DNA of 64,000 bases from Pseudomonas sp. SCA2728.1_7 (GCF_018138145.1 NZ_CP073104.1:4469001-4533000); one strand, 5' to 3'. Positions 29,448 to 38,390 are shown, counted from the first letter of the stretch. Made by a program: numbers and translations. The notes: a model not told the origin generated them from the letters alone.

Positions 29448-30364
29448 ACATGCGCAAATTCAAACGCCGCATCAACCGAATAATCCCCAATGGCCGGCAG
29501 TTGGTCATCGGGGTTCCGTTCATCTGGCTGTTTCTGTTTTTCATGTTGCCGTTCTTCATCGTTCTGAAGATCAGTTTCGCCGAAGCCGACGTGGCGATCC
29601 CGCCGTACACCGAGATCTACACGTACGCCGAGCAGAAGCTGCAACTGCTGCTGAACCTGGGCAACTACGCGATGCTGGCGGGCGACGAGTTGTACATCGC
29701 CGCTTACCTCGGCTCGCTGAAGATGGCGCTGATCAGCACCATCCTTTGTCTGGTCATCGGCTACCCGATGGCCTACGCCATCGCCACTGCCCGTAAAGAG
29801 CTGCAAACGGTGCTGGTGCTGCTGATCATGATGCCGACCTGGACCGCGATCCTGATCCGCGTGTATGCGTGGATGGGCATTCTCAGCAACAACGGCTTGC
29901 TCAACGGTTTCCTGATGAGCATGGGTTTCATCGACGAGCCGCTGCAGATCCTCAACACCAACCTCGCGGTGTACATCGGCGTCGTTTACTCGTATCTGCC
30001 GTTCATGATCCTGCCGCTGTACGCCAACTTGGTGAAGCACGATCAAAGCTTGCTGGAAGCAGCTTCCGACCTCGGTTCGAGCACCTTCAACAGCTTCTGG
30101 AAAATCACCATTCCACTGTCCAAGAACGGCATTATTGCCGGCTGCATGCTGGTATTCATCCCGGTGGTTGGTGAGTTCGTGATCCCGGAACTGCTTGGTG
30201 GTCCGGAAACCCTGATGATCGGTAAAGTGCTCTGGCAAGAGTTCTTCAACAACCGTGACTGGCCGGTGGCGTCCGCGCTGGCGGTGGTGATGCTGGCGAT
30301 CCTGATTGTGCCGATCATTCTGTTCAACCGCAGTCAGGCCAAGGAAATGGAGGGTAAAGAATGA
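29444..30364 (+). CDS. spuG: Polyamine ABC transporter permease (PotH-type)
   Basis: This 306-residue inner-membrane permease has about six membrane segments (first at VIGVPFIWLFLFFMLPFFIV) and the EAA loop LLEAASDLGSSTFNSFWKITIPLSKNGIIAG. It overlaps both neighbours by four bases, spuF at its start and spuH at its end, typical of a tightly coupled transporter operon. With SpuH it forms the membrane channel. Confidence 0.95.
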   Translation: MNMRKFKRRINRIIPNGRQLVIGVPFIWLFLFFMLPFFIVLKISFAEADVAIPPYTEIYTYAEQKLQLLLNLGNYAMLAGDELYIAAYLGSLKMALISTILCLVIGYPMAYAIATARKELQTVLVLLIMMPTWTAILIRVYAWMGILSNNGLLNGFLMSMGFIDEPLQILNTNLAVYIGVVYSYLPFMILPLYANLVKHDQSLLEAASDLGSSTFNSFWKITIPLSKNGIIAGCMLVFIPVVGEFVIPELLGGPETLMIGKVLWQEFFNNRDWPVASALAVVMLAILIVPIILFNRSQAKEMEGKE

Positions 30365-31251
30365 AGCGCATCCGTTTCTCCAGCCTGATGCTGGTCATCG
30401 GTTTGTTGTTCATCTACCTGCCGATGCTGATCCTGGTGATCTACTCGTTCAACGCCTCGAAACTGGTGACGGTGTGGGGCGGCTGGTCGATCAAGTGGTA
30501 CGTCGGCCTGCTCGACAACACGCAACTGATGGGCTCGGTGCTGCGCTCGCTGGAAATCGCCTGCTACACCGCGGTTGCCGCGGTGGCGCTGGGCACGCTG
30601 GCGGCGTTCGTGCTGACCCGCATCACCCGCTTCAAGGGCCGTACGCTGTTCGGCGGTCTGGTCACCGCGCCGCTGGTGATGCCGGAAGTGATCACCGGTC
30701 TGTCGCTGTTGCTGCTGTTCGTGGCCATGGCGCAGATGATTGGCTGGCCGCAGGAACGTGGCATCGTCACCATCTGGATCGCTCACACCACGTTCTGTGC
30801 GGCGTATGTCGCGGTGGTGGTGTCGGCGCGTCTGCGTGAGCTGGACCTGTCGATCGAAGAAGCGGCCATGGACCTCGGTGCACGGCCGTGGAAGGTGTTC
30901 TTCCTGATCACCATCCCGATGATCGCGCCATCCCTGGCGGCGGGCGGCATGATGTCGTTCGCGCTGTCGCTGGATGACCTGGTGTTGGCGAGCTTTGTGT
31001 CCGGGCCGGGTTCGACGACTCTGCCGATGGAAGTGTTCTCGGCGGTGCGTCTGGGCGTGAAGCCTGAGATCAACGCCGTGGCCAGTCTGATTCTGCTGGC
31101 CGTGTCGATCGTGACCTTCATGGTCTGGTTCTTCAGCCGCCGTGCCGAAGAAGCGCGCAAGAAGGCGATTCAGCAAGCTATCGAAGAAAGCGCAGCCGAT
31201 TCGTGGAAGCAGCCGGACGTGCGTCGGGCGCCAAGCCCGGAGGCTGCGTAA
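30361..31251 (+). CDS. spuH: Polyamine ABC transporter permease (PotI-type)
   Basis: This 296-residue inner-membrane permease has six predicted membrane segments and the EAA loop IEEAAMDLGARPWKVFFLITIPMIAPSLAAG. The C-terminal tail is long and charged (SRRAEEARKKAIQQAIEESA). It is the last gene of the spu operon. A GGTTGG/CCAACC stem and a REP doublet follow the stop codon and could end or protect the message. Confidence 0.95.
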   Translation: MKRIRFSSLMLVIGLLFIYLPMLILVIYSFNASKLVTVWGGWSIKWYVGLLDNTQLMGSVLRSLEIACYTAVAAVALGTLAAFVLTRITRFKGRTLFGGLVTAPLVMPEVITGLSLLLLFVAMAQMIGWPQERGIVTIWIAHTTFCAAYVAVVVSARLRELDLSIEEAAMDLGARPWKVFFLITIPMIAPSLAAGGMMSFALSLDDLVLASFVSGPGSTTLPMEVFSAVRLGVKPEINAVASLILLAVSIVTFMVWFFSRRAEEARKKAIQQAIEESAADSWKQPDVRRAPSPEAA

Positions 31252-31296
31252 GCACTAATGGGTTGGCCTCACTCTCGAGACCAACCCAATTCAAAC

Positions 31297-31385
31297 TGTA
31301 GGAGTGAGCCTGCTCGCGATAGCGGAGTGTCAGTCAGGAAATTTCCAACTGACAGGACGCCATCGCGAGCAGGCTCACTCCTACA
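31297..31385. repeat. REP doublet (TAGGAGTGAG subtype)
   Basis: Inverted REP copies (GTAGGAGTGAGCCTGCTCGC and its complement) with a spacer of about 30 nt lie between convergent spuH and the HD-domain gene, 6 bp from the latter's stop codon. Confidence 0.95.
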
Positions 31386-31391
31386 TGGGTT

Positions 31392-32033
31392 TTACGCAGT
31401 CCAGGGAGAGTTGCGGATGACTTCAACAAAGTTCATCGGCTTGAACCCCGGCTCCTGATCCTTCAGCACATCGGTCTTCACATTACCAAACGTCGTCTGC
31501 GGACGATGGCGCAAGCCATCGGCAAACGCGCAGATGATGCACTCCTTGAAACCTTCTCCACGCGGGTGCGCATGCACCACCGCCTCACGCTGTAGGGTGC
31601 TGAACGCCGCGTAATCCATGCCTAGCACATCCATCTCCACGCCTGCGGTCGCCAGCGCCACGGTCGGGCGCAGATGCTTGGGCACGCCCGGCGTGGTGTG
31701 CAAGGCAATCGACAGCCACACCTGTTCGATATCGTCATCGCTGAGCCCGTACGGCTTGAGAAACGCTGCTGCTGCGTTGGCACCGTCTACTTCGAAACGC
31801 TCGTCATCGCTGTGGTGACCTTCGACCAGGCCGAGGTCATGGAACATCGCGCCGACGTAGAGCAACTCCGGGTTGTAGGCCAGTTGCTGGCGCTCGCCGC
31901 TCAATGCACCGAACAGAAATACCCGGCGCGAGTGGTGGTAGAGCAGGTCGGACTCGATGTCGCGGATGTACTCGGTGGTGGCCCGGGCGAGGGTGCTGTC
32001 GGGGATTTTGATGCCGGCGATGGTCGTGCTCAT
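31392..32033 (-). CDS. HD-domain protein (phosphohydrolase-like)
   Basis: This 213-residue protein has an HD-domain metal site: His in HHSRRVFLFG (about residue 34), the HD pair in GAMFHDLGLVEGHH (about 69), and a later histidine in ALHTTPGVP. The sequence resembles cyanamide-hydratase-like HD proteins rather than nucleotide phosphohydrolases, a judgement from the overall pattern and not certain. The start at 32033 immediately precedes MSTTIAGIKIPDSTLARATT. It is divergent from a GlxA-type regulator, which may control it. Substrate unknown. Confidence 0.8.
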   Translation of the reverse strand: MSTTIAGIKIPDSTLARATTEYIRDIESDLLYHHSRRVFLFGALSGERQQLAYNPELLYVGAMFHDLGLVEGHHSDDERFEVDGANAAAAFLKPYGLSDDDIEQVWLSIALHTTPGVPKHLRPTVALATAGVEMDVLGMDYAAFSTLQREAVVHAHPRGEGFKECIICAFADGLRHRPQTTFGNVKTDVLKDQEPGFKPMNFVEVIRNSPWTA

Positions 32034-32157
32034 GGCAGGTTTCCTCACTGAAACGCCGTTGTGGCGCTGATGGGGAAAGTCTGTTCCCGGCGCTGAAAGC
32101 GAACAATCGATGCATGGCTGCGATCCTTGCCAATCCACCTGCAAATCGTGCCAAGCT

Positions 32158-32248
32158 AAAAGATCGTCCGATCGCGGCCCGAGCCTGCGGCAGCTCCTGC
32201 AGAACCCCGCATTCCCCTGTGGGAGCTGCCGCAGGCTGCGATCTTTTG
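32158..32248. repeat. Inverted repeat, GATCGCAGCCTGCGGCAGCTCC family
   Basis: The right arm reads GGGAGCTGCCGCAGGCTGCG, then ATCTTTT; the left arm is its complement with a small insertion (GATCGTCCGATCGCGGCCCG, then AGCCTGCGGCAGC). A second, cleaner copy is at 45861-45941. The element occupies most of the divergent promoter region between the HD gene and the GlxA-type regulator, ending 24 bp before the latter's start. Confidence 0.85.
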
Positions 32249-32271
32249 CTCTTGAAAGGGAATCCACAGCC

Positions 32272-33237
32272 ATGAACAAAACCATCGCCATCGTGGTGTT
32301 CGCAGGCGTGCAGTCGCTGGACGTCAGCGGCCCGATGGATGTGTTCGCCGAGGCCAACCGCTTCCTGCCGCCCGAGGATCACTATCGGCTTGAGGTAATT
32401 GGCGTCGAGCACGGCCCAATGGCCTGTTCCAACGGCTTGACCCTGAATGCCCATCGGCATTTCAGCGAAGCACTCGACGCCTATGGCCTGCTGCTGGTTG
32501 CCGGTGGGCCGCAACTGCCGTTCATGGATTTTGGCGCGACGTTCAACGAGTGGCTGCGCGAGGCCTGCGCACGGGCGCAGCGCTTCGGTTCAATCTGCAA
32601 TGGTGCGTTCATGCTTGCGCGGGCCGGATTGCTGGAAGGGCGCACCGTCACCACGCATTGGAACGATGCCGAGGCGTTGGCGCGGTTGTGTCCGACGACG
32701 CAGGTCGACGCGGATCGTTTGTATGTCGAGGACGGCGCGCTCTACACCTCGGCCGGGGTCACGGCGGGGATCGATCTGTCGTTGTATCTGCTGGCGCGTG
32801 ATCACGGTGCTGAAGTGGCGCTGAGCGTGGCCAAGCGGCTGGTGGTGTTTACTCAGCGCTCTGGTGGGCAGTCGCAGTTCAGCCCGTTCCTCACGCCGCA
32901 TGCGGAACCGACGTCGGCGGTGGCGATGGTGCAGTTGTATGTGCTGGCCAATCTCACGGGCGATCTGACGATTGCCGATCTGGCCAGTGCAGCGAACATG
33001 AGTGCGCGTAATTTCTCGCGGGTGTTTGCTCGGGAGGCGAAAGTTACGCCGGCGGAGTTTGTCGAAAGGGCGCGGGTGGATGCGGCGCGGGTGATGCTGG
33101 AGAGCACCATGGCGCCGTTGAAGACCGTGGCCTATCAGTGCGGGTTTCGGGATGCGCAGCATATGCGCGGGGTGTTCAACCGGCGGTTGGGGGTGACGCC
33201 GCAGCAGTTTTGGCTGAATTTTGCGTTGAAGCTGTGA
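32272..33237 (+). CDS. GlxA-family AraC-type transcriptional regulator
   Basis: This 321-residue protein has an N-terminal DJ-1/PfpI-like domain (IAIVVFAGVQSLDVSGPMDV, with the elbow Cys in GSICNGAFMLARAGLL) and a C-terminal AraC double helix-turn-helix (LTIADLASAANMSARNFSRVFARE, then YQCGFRDAQHMRGVFNRRLG). GlxA-type regulators such as ArgR, GbdR and CdhR in Pseudomonas sense nitrogenous metabolites. The ATG at 32272 starts the domain; the frame is open 54 codons further upstream through the repeat. Its ligand is not known; the divergent HD-domain gene is the nearest candidate target. Confidence 0.9.
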   Translation: MNKTIAIVVFAGVQSLDVSGPMDVFAEANRFLPPEDHYRLEVIGVEHGPMACSNGLTLNAHRHFSEALDAYGLLLVAGGPQLPFMDFGATFNEWLREACARAQRFGSICNGAFMLARAGLLEGRTVTTHWNDAEALARLCPTTQVDADRLYVEDGALYTSAGVTAGIDLSLYLLARDHGAEVALSVAKRLVVFTQRSGGQSQFSPFLTPHAEPTSAVAMVQLYVLANLTGDLTIADLASAANMSARNFSRVFAREAKVTPAEFVERARVDAARVMLESTMAPLKTVAYQCGFRDAQHMRGVFNRRLGVTPQQFWLNFALKL

Positions 33238-33239
33238 CC

Positions 33240-33420
33240 CTCACCCCAGCCCTCTCCGGGAGGGAGAGGGAGCCGACCGCAGTGTCTGGTGTTTTACATC
33301 GACCTGAAAGACCTTAGCGATTATGGATTCGGCAAAGCAGGATCAGGTCGCTGTAAGCCTTGAGCATCCCCCAATCAGTCCCCTCTCCCTCTGGGAGAGG
33401 GCTAGGGTGAGGGGCTTTTA
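33240..33420. repeat. Composite inverted-repeat element, copy A (short)
   Basis: The ends CCTCACCCCAGCCCTCTCC and GGAGAGGGCTAGGGTGAGG are near-perfect inverted repeats, each with its own small CTCTCC...GGAGAG hairpin. Inside lies ATCGACCTGAAAGACCTTAG, then one GATTATGGATTCGGC unit. This is the shortest of three copies in the window (others at 39632 and 53591) and lies between the GlxA-type regulator and the acylase gene, both of which end here. Confidence 0.85.
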
Positions 33421-35826
33421 AGGTGCCCGCATCGGCAACAACTTCAACGTACTGCGCGTATTCGCCGTCACCTCTTCCTCACTGAAATGCGCCTGCACAT
33501 ACATCCCGTCGACATACGCCTCAGCCTGATCGTCATAGTGGCTATCAAACGGCACACCACTCTGCCCAACCGGGTTGATCGTCAAGCCATGCGCCGGATC
33601 GGCAAAATCCACCAAGCGCCGCGTCGACGGCCCATAAGTCACCGGCCATGGCGCCGGGCCGATCTTCGCCGACAGATTGTTCGGCACTTCATGACTGCCC
33701 GGCGCCGCAAACGGCCCAACGTTGAATATCCGGTCCAGCGGCTTCTGCTGTCCCAGCGGATGCCCGTGAGTCAGCGTGTGTGCCGTGCCCCATTTCCACT
33801 CGGCGGAGTTATCGCCGAGGGTCAGCTTCAAGTGCTGCATGCTCGCCTGCCACGCCGTGCGCACGACATCGGCACGGGTCTCCTTGTTCGGTGTGCCGCG
33901 GTTATCCCACCACGGTGAATCGGCATTCGCCGCCAGCTTCGGCAGCGCCGCATCAATCACTCGCGTCGACAGCAAGGTGTCGAAAAAATCATTGCCCAAC
34001 TCATCACGCATCGCGGCATCGGCGAGGTCGTAGAGGAACTGGTTGAACACCGTTGCACTGACCGAATCCAGCGGATAGTCGCCCGGCCACTGCGCCAGTT
34101 GCTCGACCAGTTTCAGTTGCGCCGGATCGCTCACCACCTCACGCAACACCGGCAGCAACGGTGCGAGCAAGCGCGGGCCATAACCGGTCGCCGTGCCCAG
34201 TTGCAGTTTCTGGTTGGCCTCATTGGTCCACTTCACGCTCTTGTCGCTGAGCTGACGATTGAGTTGCTGCCCGCGATCGGCAAGGTTGTAGTAACCGGGA
34301 ATCTCCATGCCGGTGGGCGACAGCGGCTGGAAGTTGGCCGAGACGATGTAGCCGCGCGCCGGGTTTTCTTCCTGCGGGTTGGCGCTGAACGGGTAGAAGC
34401 CGTCCTTGTCCGCCTGATTGCTGCTGCCGTCGAGAATGAATTCCGGCCGCACCCCGGCCGGACGCTTGGGCAGCAACGCCGATGCCCACCAGGCGATATC
34501 GCCCTTGGCGTTGGCGTAAACCAGGTTCAGCCCCGGTGCCTGCACTTTCGCCGCTGCGGCGCGGGCCTTGGCCAAGGTGTCGGCGCGGTTGAGCTGGTAG
34601 AAGCCTTCGAGGATCGGATTTGGCGTTTCGAGGAAAGCCCACCACATCGCAATCGGCGTTTTCCCGGCAGCAGTCCCCAGCGCATCGTTGACGATCGGGC
34701 CGTGGGGCGATTGACGCAGGGTGAGAGTTACCGGCGTCTGGCCTTTCACATTGATCTGCTGCTGCGTGACGACCATGTCGGTCCACTGGCCGCGATACCA
34801 GACCTGATTCGGGTTATCCGGGTTGACCTTCTCGGCGATCAGATCCAGATCGTCGTTCTGGAACATGGTCAGGCTCCAGCCGAAATCGAGGTTGTGGCCG
34901 AGGAAGGCGAACGGCACCAGCGCCTGATGATGGCCGTACAACTCGAAGCCCGGCGCCGACAGTTGCGCTTCGTACCACACCGACGGCACCGAGAAGCGGA
35001 TGTGCGGGTCGCCGGCCAGCAGCGGTTTGCCGCTCTGGCTGCGGCTGCCGGCGATGACCCAGGCGTTGCTGCCTTCGAACTGCGGCAAACCATTGTCGAC
35101 CAGCGCTTGTTCGCTGAGGCGGGCGAGGGTATTGAGGTCTTTCCAGTCGCCGGCAGCGAGGGCCGGCGTCGGTTTGGCGTGACCGTTGACCAGCACACCT
35201 TTGGGCTGCCAGTCGAGATCGAAGACCTTGAGGTAATCGGCACCCAGTTGATCGCGCACATAAGTCAGCAGCGGTTCGGTGCGAAACGCCGCCGCAAAGC
35301 TGTAGGCCATGTAGCCGGCGACGCTGATGCTGTCTTCCGCCGTGAACGGCCGCTTGGGGATGCCCAGCACGTCGAACTCGATCGGCGCGGCGTGGCTATC
35401 CTGATATTGATTAATGCCATCCAGATAGGCTTGCAGGCCCTTCCATGCCGGCGACTGTTTATCGAGACTGGCGACGTAACTGGCGGCGCGCTCGCGGATG
35501 CGCAGGCTGCGGAACAGTTTGTCGGTGTCGAGCAGCTTCGGCCCGAGCACTTCGGCCAGCTCACCACGGGCGAGGCGGCGCATGGCTTCCATCTGGAACA
35601 GGCGATCCTGGGCATGCACATAGCCGAGGGCGCGGTAGAGGTCGGTTTCGTTCTCGGCACGGATGTGCGGCACGCCGCGCTCGTCGTAGCGCACGGTCAC
35701 CGAACCTTGCAGGTTGCGCAGTTCGACCTGGCCCTGGCGCGTCGGTTGTTTGCTGTAGACATACCAGCCGACGCCGGCGAGCAGGACAACGATGAGCAAG
35801 CCAAGTACGGTGAACACGCGCTTCAT
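33418..35826 (-). CDS. Penicillin acylase family protein (AHL-acylase-like)
   Basis: This 802-residue Ntn-hydrolase precursor has an N-terminal membrane or signal segment (VFTVLGLLIVVLLAGVGWYVYS), the alpha-subunit motif LYRALGYVHAQDRLFQMEAM, and a self-processing site at GSNAWVIAGSRSQSGKPLLAGDPH, where Ser becomes the N-terminal nucleophile of the beta subunit. Beta-subunit segments (FGWSLTMFQNDDLDL) follow. The length and position, a short distance after the spu operon, match PAO1 HacB (PA0305), an acyl-homoserine-lactone acylase, as I recall; I do not assert that substrate. The start at 35826 follows AAGGAGTCACC. It is expected to be periplasmic. Confidence 0.87.
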   Translation of the reverse strand: MKRVFTVLGLLIVVLLAGVGWYVYSKQPTRQGQVELRNLQGSVTVRYDERGVPHIRAENETDLYRALGYVHAQDRLFQMEAMRRLARGELAEVLGPKLLDTDKLFRSLRIRERAASYVASLDKQSPAWKGLQAYLDGINQYQDSHAAPIEFDVLGIPKRPFTAEDSISVAGYMAYSFAAAFRTEPLLTYVRDQLGADYLKVFDLDWQPKGVLVNGHAKPTPALAAGDWKDLNTLARLSEQALVDNGLPQFEGSNAWVIAGSRSQSGKPLLAGDPHIRFSVPSVWYEAQLSAPGFELYGHHQALVPFAFLGHNLDFGWSLTMFQNDDLDLIAEKVNPDNPNQVWYRGQWTDMVVTQQQINVKGQTPVTLTLRQSPHGPIVNDALGTAAGKTPIAMWWAFLETPNPILEGFYQLNRADTLAKARAAAAKVQAPGLNLVYANAKGDIAWWASALLPKRPAGVRPEFILDGSSNQADKDGFYPFSANPQEENPARGYIVSANFQPLSPTGMEIPGYYNLADRGQQLNRQLSDKSVKWTNEANQKLQLGTATGYGPRLLAPLLPVLREVVSDPAQLKLVEQLAQWPGDYPLDSVSATVFNQFLYDLADAAMRDELGNDFFDTLLSTRVIDAALPKLAANADSPWWDNRGTPNKETRADVVRTAWQASMQHLKLTLGDNSAEWKWGTAHTLTHGHPLGQQKPLDRIFNVGPFAAPGSHEVPNNLSAKIGPAPWPVTYGPSTRRLVDFADPAHGLTINPVGQSGVPFDSHYDDQAEAYVDGMYVQAHFSEEEVTANTRSTLKLLPMRAP

Positions 35827-35928
35827 GGTGACTCCTTGTGCAGGCGGGATTGCCGCCCGTCGGGCTGCAAACAATTAGCACAGACCTTCTGTGCCGTGCA
35901 GCGCTGTCCTTGAAAAGTCCGGAATGCC

Positions 35929-36507
35929 TTACTGCGCCTCCACCGGCCACGGGCAGTAGCAACCGACCGCCAGGGTGTGCGTGGCATTGACCGGGCGATC
36001 TTCTGTCAGGGCATTCAAAATCGGTTCGATAAAGCTGTTGCTGGAGTTGCAGGTCAGGCCTTCGCTGTACGGGCCGAAGTACGCCAGTTTGCCGCTGCGA
36101 TCCCAGATCGCCACGGCCGGGCTGGCGGGCACCTGTTCGGAACCGGGCAATATCGTGATGGTTTTCAGGCTGCTGAGGGTCGCGGGCAACTGCCCGTGGC
36201 TGCCAGTTTTTTGCACGGCGAAGAACTCCACGCCTTTGGCGCCGAACTGCTCGACCATCTCGGTCAGGTGTTGTTGGTTGCCGACATTGCACGGGCAGGC
36301 CGGGTCCCAGAAATGCACCAGACGAATCTTGCCGGGACCGGCGAGATTGTCCGGCAGGCGCAACGGATCACCGGAGAACACCGCCGTGTGTTCGCTGAAT
36401 GCGCGCAGATAACGCCCTTGAAACCAGTCGTACGCCGCCCACAGCACCCCGGCGCAAATCAGCGCGAGCAGGCTGGCAAACAGTGCGGTGCGGTAGGGCG
36501 AACGCAT
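35929..36507 (-). CDS. Membrane-anchored thioredoxin-like protein (DUF6436-like)
   Basis: This 192-residue protein has an N-terminal membrane anchor (ALFASLLALICAGVLWAAY) followed by a thioredoxin-like fold: RLVHFWDPACPCNVGNQQHL holds a CxC active-site variant in place of CxxC, and TITILPGSEQVPASPAVAIWD holds the usual cis-proline. The C-terminal CYCPWP adds two further cysteines, so up to four periplasmic cysteines could take part in redox chemistry. It probably faces the periplasm. The precise family name (DUF6436) is from memory. It lies upstream of the acylase on the same strand, 102 bp away. Confidence 0.72.
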   Translation of the reverse strand: MRSPYRTALFASLLALICAGVLWAAYDWFQGRYLRAFSEHTAVFSGDPLRLPDNLAGPGKIRLVHFWDPACPCNVGNQQHLTEMVEQFGAKGVEFFAVQKTGSHGQLPATLSSLKTITILPGSEQVPASPAVAIWDRSGKLAYFGPYSEGLTCNSSNSFIEPILNALTEDRPVNATHTLAVGCYCPWPVEAQ

Positions 36508-36606
36508 GGTTTTCGATCCTCGAAAGGTCGGCTAGCTTGCCATGTCTGTCACTACAGATGAATATCGCAGGCCTATAAAGTCTGTTTACCGCTTTGGAAT
36601 TCCCGC

Positions 36607-37554
36607 ATGCCTGCCACTTTCGACCCCGATCAAATCCGCGCCAGCCTCAAGCCTTTGGCCGAGTGGCAGCCGTTGTCGGACGAGGCGAAGGCGTACCAGC
36701 AGTTTTATAAAACCGATTTTCCCCATCGCGATGTCTGGCGTGGCATGGGCCGTTTCGAAGTCGACGGTTATGAGCTGGTCAGCCATTGCTGGTGGCCGGA
36801 GAAGGTCAAGGCGACACTGTTTCTGCTGCATGGATACTACGATCACACCGGGCTGTATCGGCATGTGATCGAGTGGGCGCTGGATCAGGACTTCGCGGTG
36901 ATCGCCTGCGACTTGCCGGGCCATGGCTTGTCGAGCGGGCCGCGCGCGAGCATTCGCGATTTCTCTGAATATCAGGACGTCCTGCAAGCCTTGTTCGCCG
37001 AGGCGCAGTCGATCGCGTTGCCGCAGCCGTGGCATTTGTTTGGGCAGAGCACCGGCGGGGCGATTGTGGTTGATCACCTGCTCAACCATAGCGAAAACAG
37101 CCCCGCACAGGGCCAGGTTATTTTGATGGCGCCGCTGGTGCGTCCACGGGCGTGGGGCTGGTCGCAGCTGAGCTATTACTTGCTCAGGCCTTTTGTCAGA
37201 GGTGTTGCGCGGCGCTTCAGCGAGAATTCCAACGATCCGGATTTCCTGCCGTTTCTCCAGGCTGACCCGTTGCAGCCGCGACGCTTGCCGACGAAATGGG
37301 TGGGGGCGTTGTCGCGTTGGATCATTCGCGTCGAGCACGCGAAAAAAAGTCCGCGGCGACCGCTGATCATTCAGGGGCAGGCGGACATGACCGTGGACTG
37401 GCAGCACAATTTGCAGGTATTGAAATGGAAGTTTGATCGACCGCAGATTCTGCTGCTGGCCGAGGCGCGGCATCATCTGGCGAATGAGACGGTGGAGATG
37501 CGTGAGGAGTATTTCGAGTTTCTGAGCAAGCGGATCAGGGGCCGAAATCTTTAG
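36607..37554 (+). CDS. Alpha/beta hydrolase, monoacylglycerol-lipase-like
   Basis: This 315-residue alpha/beta hydrolase has the nucleophile elbow GQSTGG (HLFGQSTGGAIVVDHLL, about residue 143), the oxyanion segment LLHGYYDHTGLYRH (about residue 76), a late Asp in IIQGQADMTVDWQHN, and a C-terminal His in AEARHHLANE. These match the lysophospholipase/monoacylglycerol lipase group (hydrolase_4). No signal peptide is seen, so it is likely cytoplasmic. Substrate unknown. It is divergent from the thioredoxin-like gene. Confidence 0.87.
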   Translation: MPATFDPDQIRASLKPLAEWQPLSDEAKAYQQFYKTDFPHRDVWRGMGRFEVDGYELVSHCWWPEKVKATLFLLHGYYDHTGLYRHVIEWALDQDFAVIACDLPGHGLSSGPRASIRDFSEYQDVLQALFAEAQSIALPQPWHLFGQSTGGAIVVDHLLNHSENSPAQGQVILMAPLVRPRAWGWSQLSYYLLRPFVRGVARRFSENSNDPDFLPFLQADPLQPRRLPTKWVGALSRWIIRVEHAKKSPRRPLIIQGQADMTVDWQHNLQVLKWKFDRPQILLLAEARHHLANETVEMREEYFEFLSKRIRGRNL

Positions 37555-37566
37555 CGTTGGTGAGGG

Positions 37567-37640
37567 CCCTATCGCGAGCAGGCTCACTCCTACATTTGGA
37601 ATGCGTACCCCTGTAGGAGTGAGCCTGCTCGCGATAGCGG
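37567..37640. repeat. REP doublet (TAGGAGTGAG subtype)
   Basis: Inverted REP copies (ATCGCGAGCAGGCTCACTCC and its complement) about 17 nt apart separate the convergent hydrolase and DUF2059 genes. Confidence 0.95.
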
Positions 37641-37658
37641 TCTAAGAGACGACGAAGA

Positions 37659-38390
37659 TCATTGCCCGACCGCCAACCCTGCGCGAATCGCCGCCAGCGC
37701 CGCCTGGTAATACGCCTTGCCCTCAGTCGACTCGGCAAACGTCGCAAACTCTTCCAGCTCTTCATCCGACAGATCGCGATAGACGTAAAGCAGCGTGTTG
37801 TTCATGTCCGCGCCAATCTGATCCATCAAACGCTGGCGCTGACCATTGAGCATGCCTTGCGCCTGACCGCCACCGAGCAGCCCCGGAATCATCGAACTCA
37901 AACTGTCCGCTGCCACGCCGGCAATCGCCAGGCTGACTTCGGCGCCGGCTTCACGGGCAGGCAAGGCTTGGGCGAGGTGACCGATGATCAGCAGACGACT
38001 GTCGCTGACCTGCATCTTCGGCAGGCCTTTGGCGTTTTTCGCCAATTGATCGCGACGGGTTGCGAGCAATTCAGCCGCGACAATTTTCTTGCCCAGCGGC
38101 GATTGAAAGAAGGTCAGTGCCGGTTTCGGGTCGGCGAGCTTCTGTCGCAGTTGCGCTTCGGCACGTTGATCCACAGCCTGCGGGGCAAAGCGCTGGTTGC
38201 TGTTGTTGACCAAGGCCTGGAACACCGCGGGCGGCAGGCTGTTCTGATAGCGCTGCTGTGCGGCCGTCAGGGCGTCGTTGAAATGCGCACGTTGATCTGG
38301 CCAGCCGGCGACCTTGTACAACTGATCGTGGCCGTCCGCCCAGGCGGGCAAAACGCAGAACATCAACAGTGAAAAAAGCAAACGGCGCAT
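37659..38390 (-). CDS. DUF2059 family secreted protein
   Basis: This 243-residue protein has a signal peptide (MRRLLFSLLMFCVLPAWADG) and is otherwise helical and Ala/Gln-rich. The region YRDLSDEELEEFATFAESTEGKAYYQAALAAI near the C terminus is the typical DUF2059 segment. The family is widespread in proteobacteria and has no established function. The start at 38390 follows CAGGAGTCCCT. It is divergent from the 2OG-Fe(II) oxygenase gene with about a 110-bp gap. Confidence 0.83.
   Translation of the reverse strand: MRRLLFSLLMFCVLPAWADGHDQLYKVAGWPDQRAHFNDALTAAQQRYQNSLPPAVFQALVNNSNQRFAPQAVDQRAEAQLRQKLADPKPALTFFQSPLGKKIVAAELLATRRDQLAKNAKGLPKMQVSDSRLLIIGHLAQALPAREAGAEVSLAIAGVAADSLSSMIPGLLGGGQAQGMLNGQRQRLMDQIGADMNNTLLYVYRDLSDEELEEFATFAESTEGKAYYQAALAAIRAGLAVGQ

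Noticed and set aside
31260..31286. Rho-independent terminator after spuH
   Set aside because: A GGTTGG/CCAACC stem is present but it has a long loop and no T run, so I did not list it as a terminator.
34099..35913. Long ORF antisense to the acylase gene (604 codons)
   Set aside because: Shadow ORF; no recognisable domain, and the acylase frame has all family motifs.
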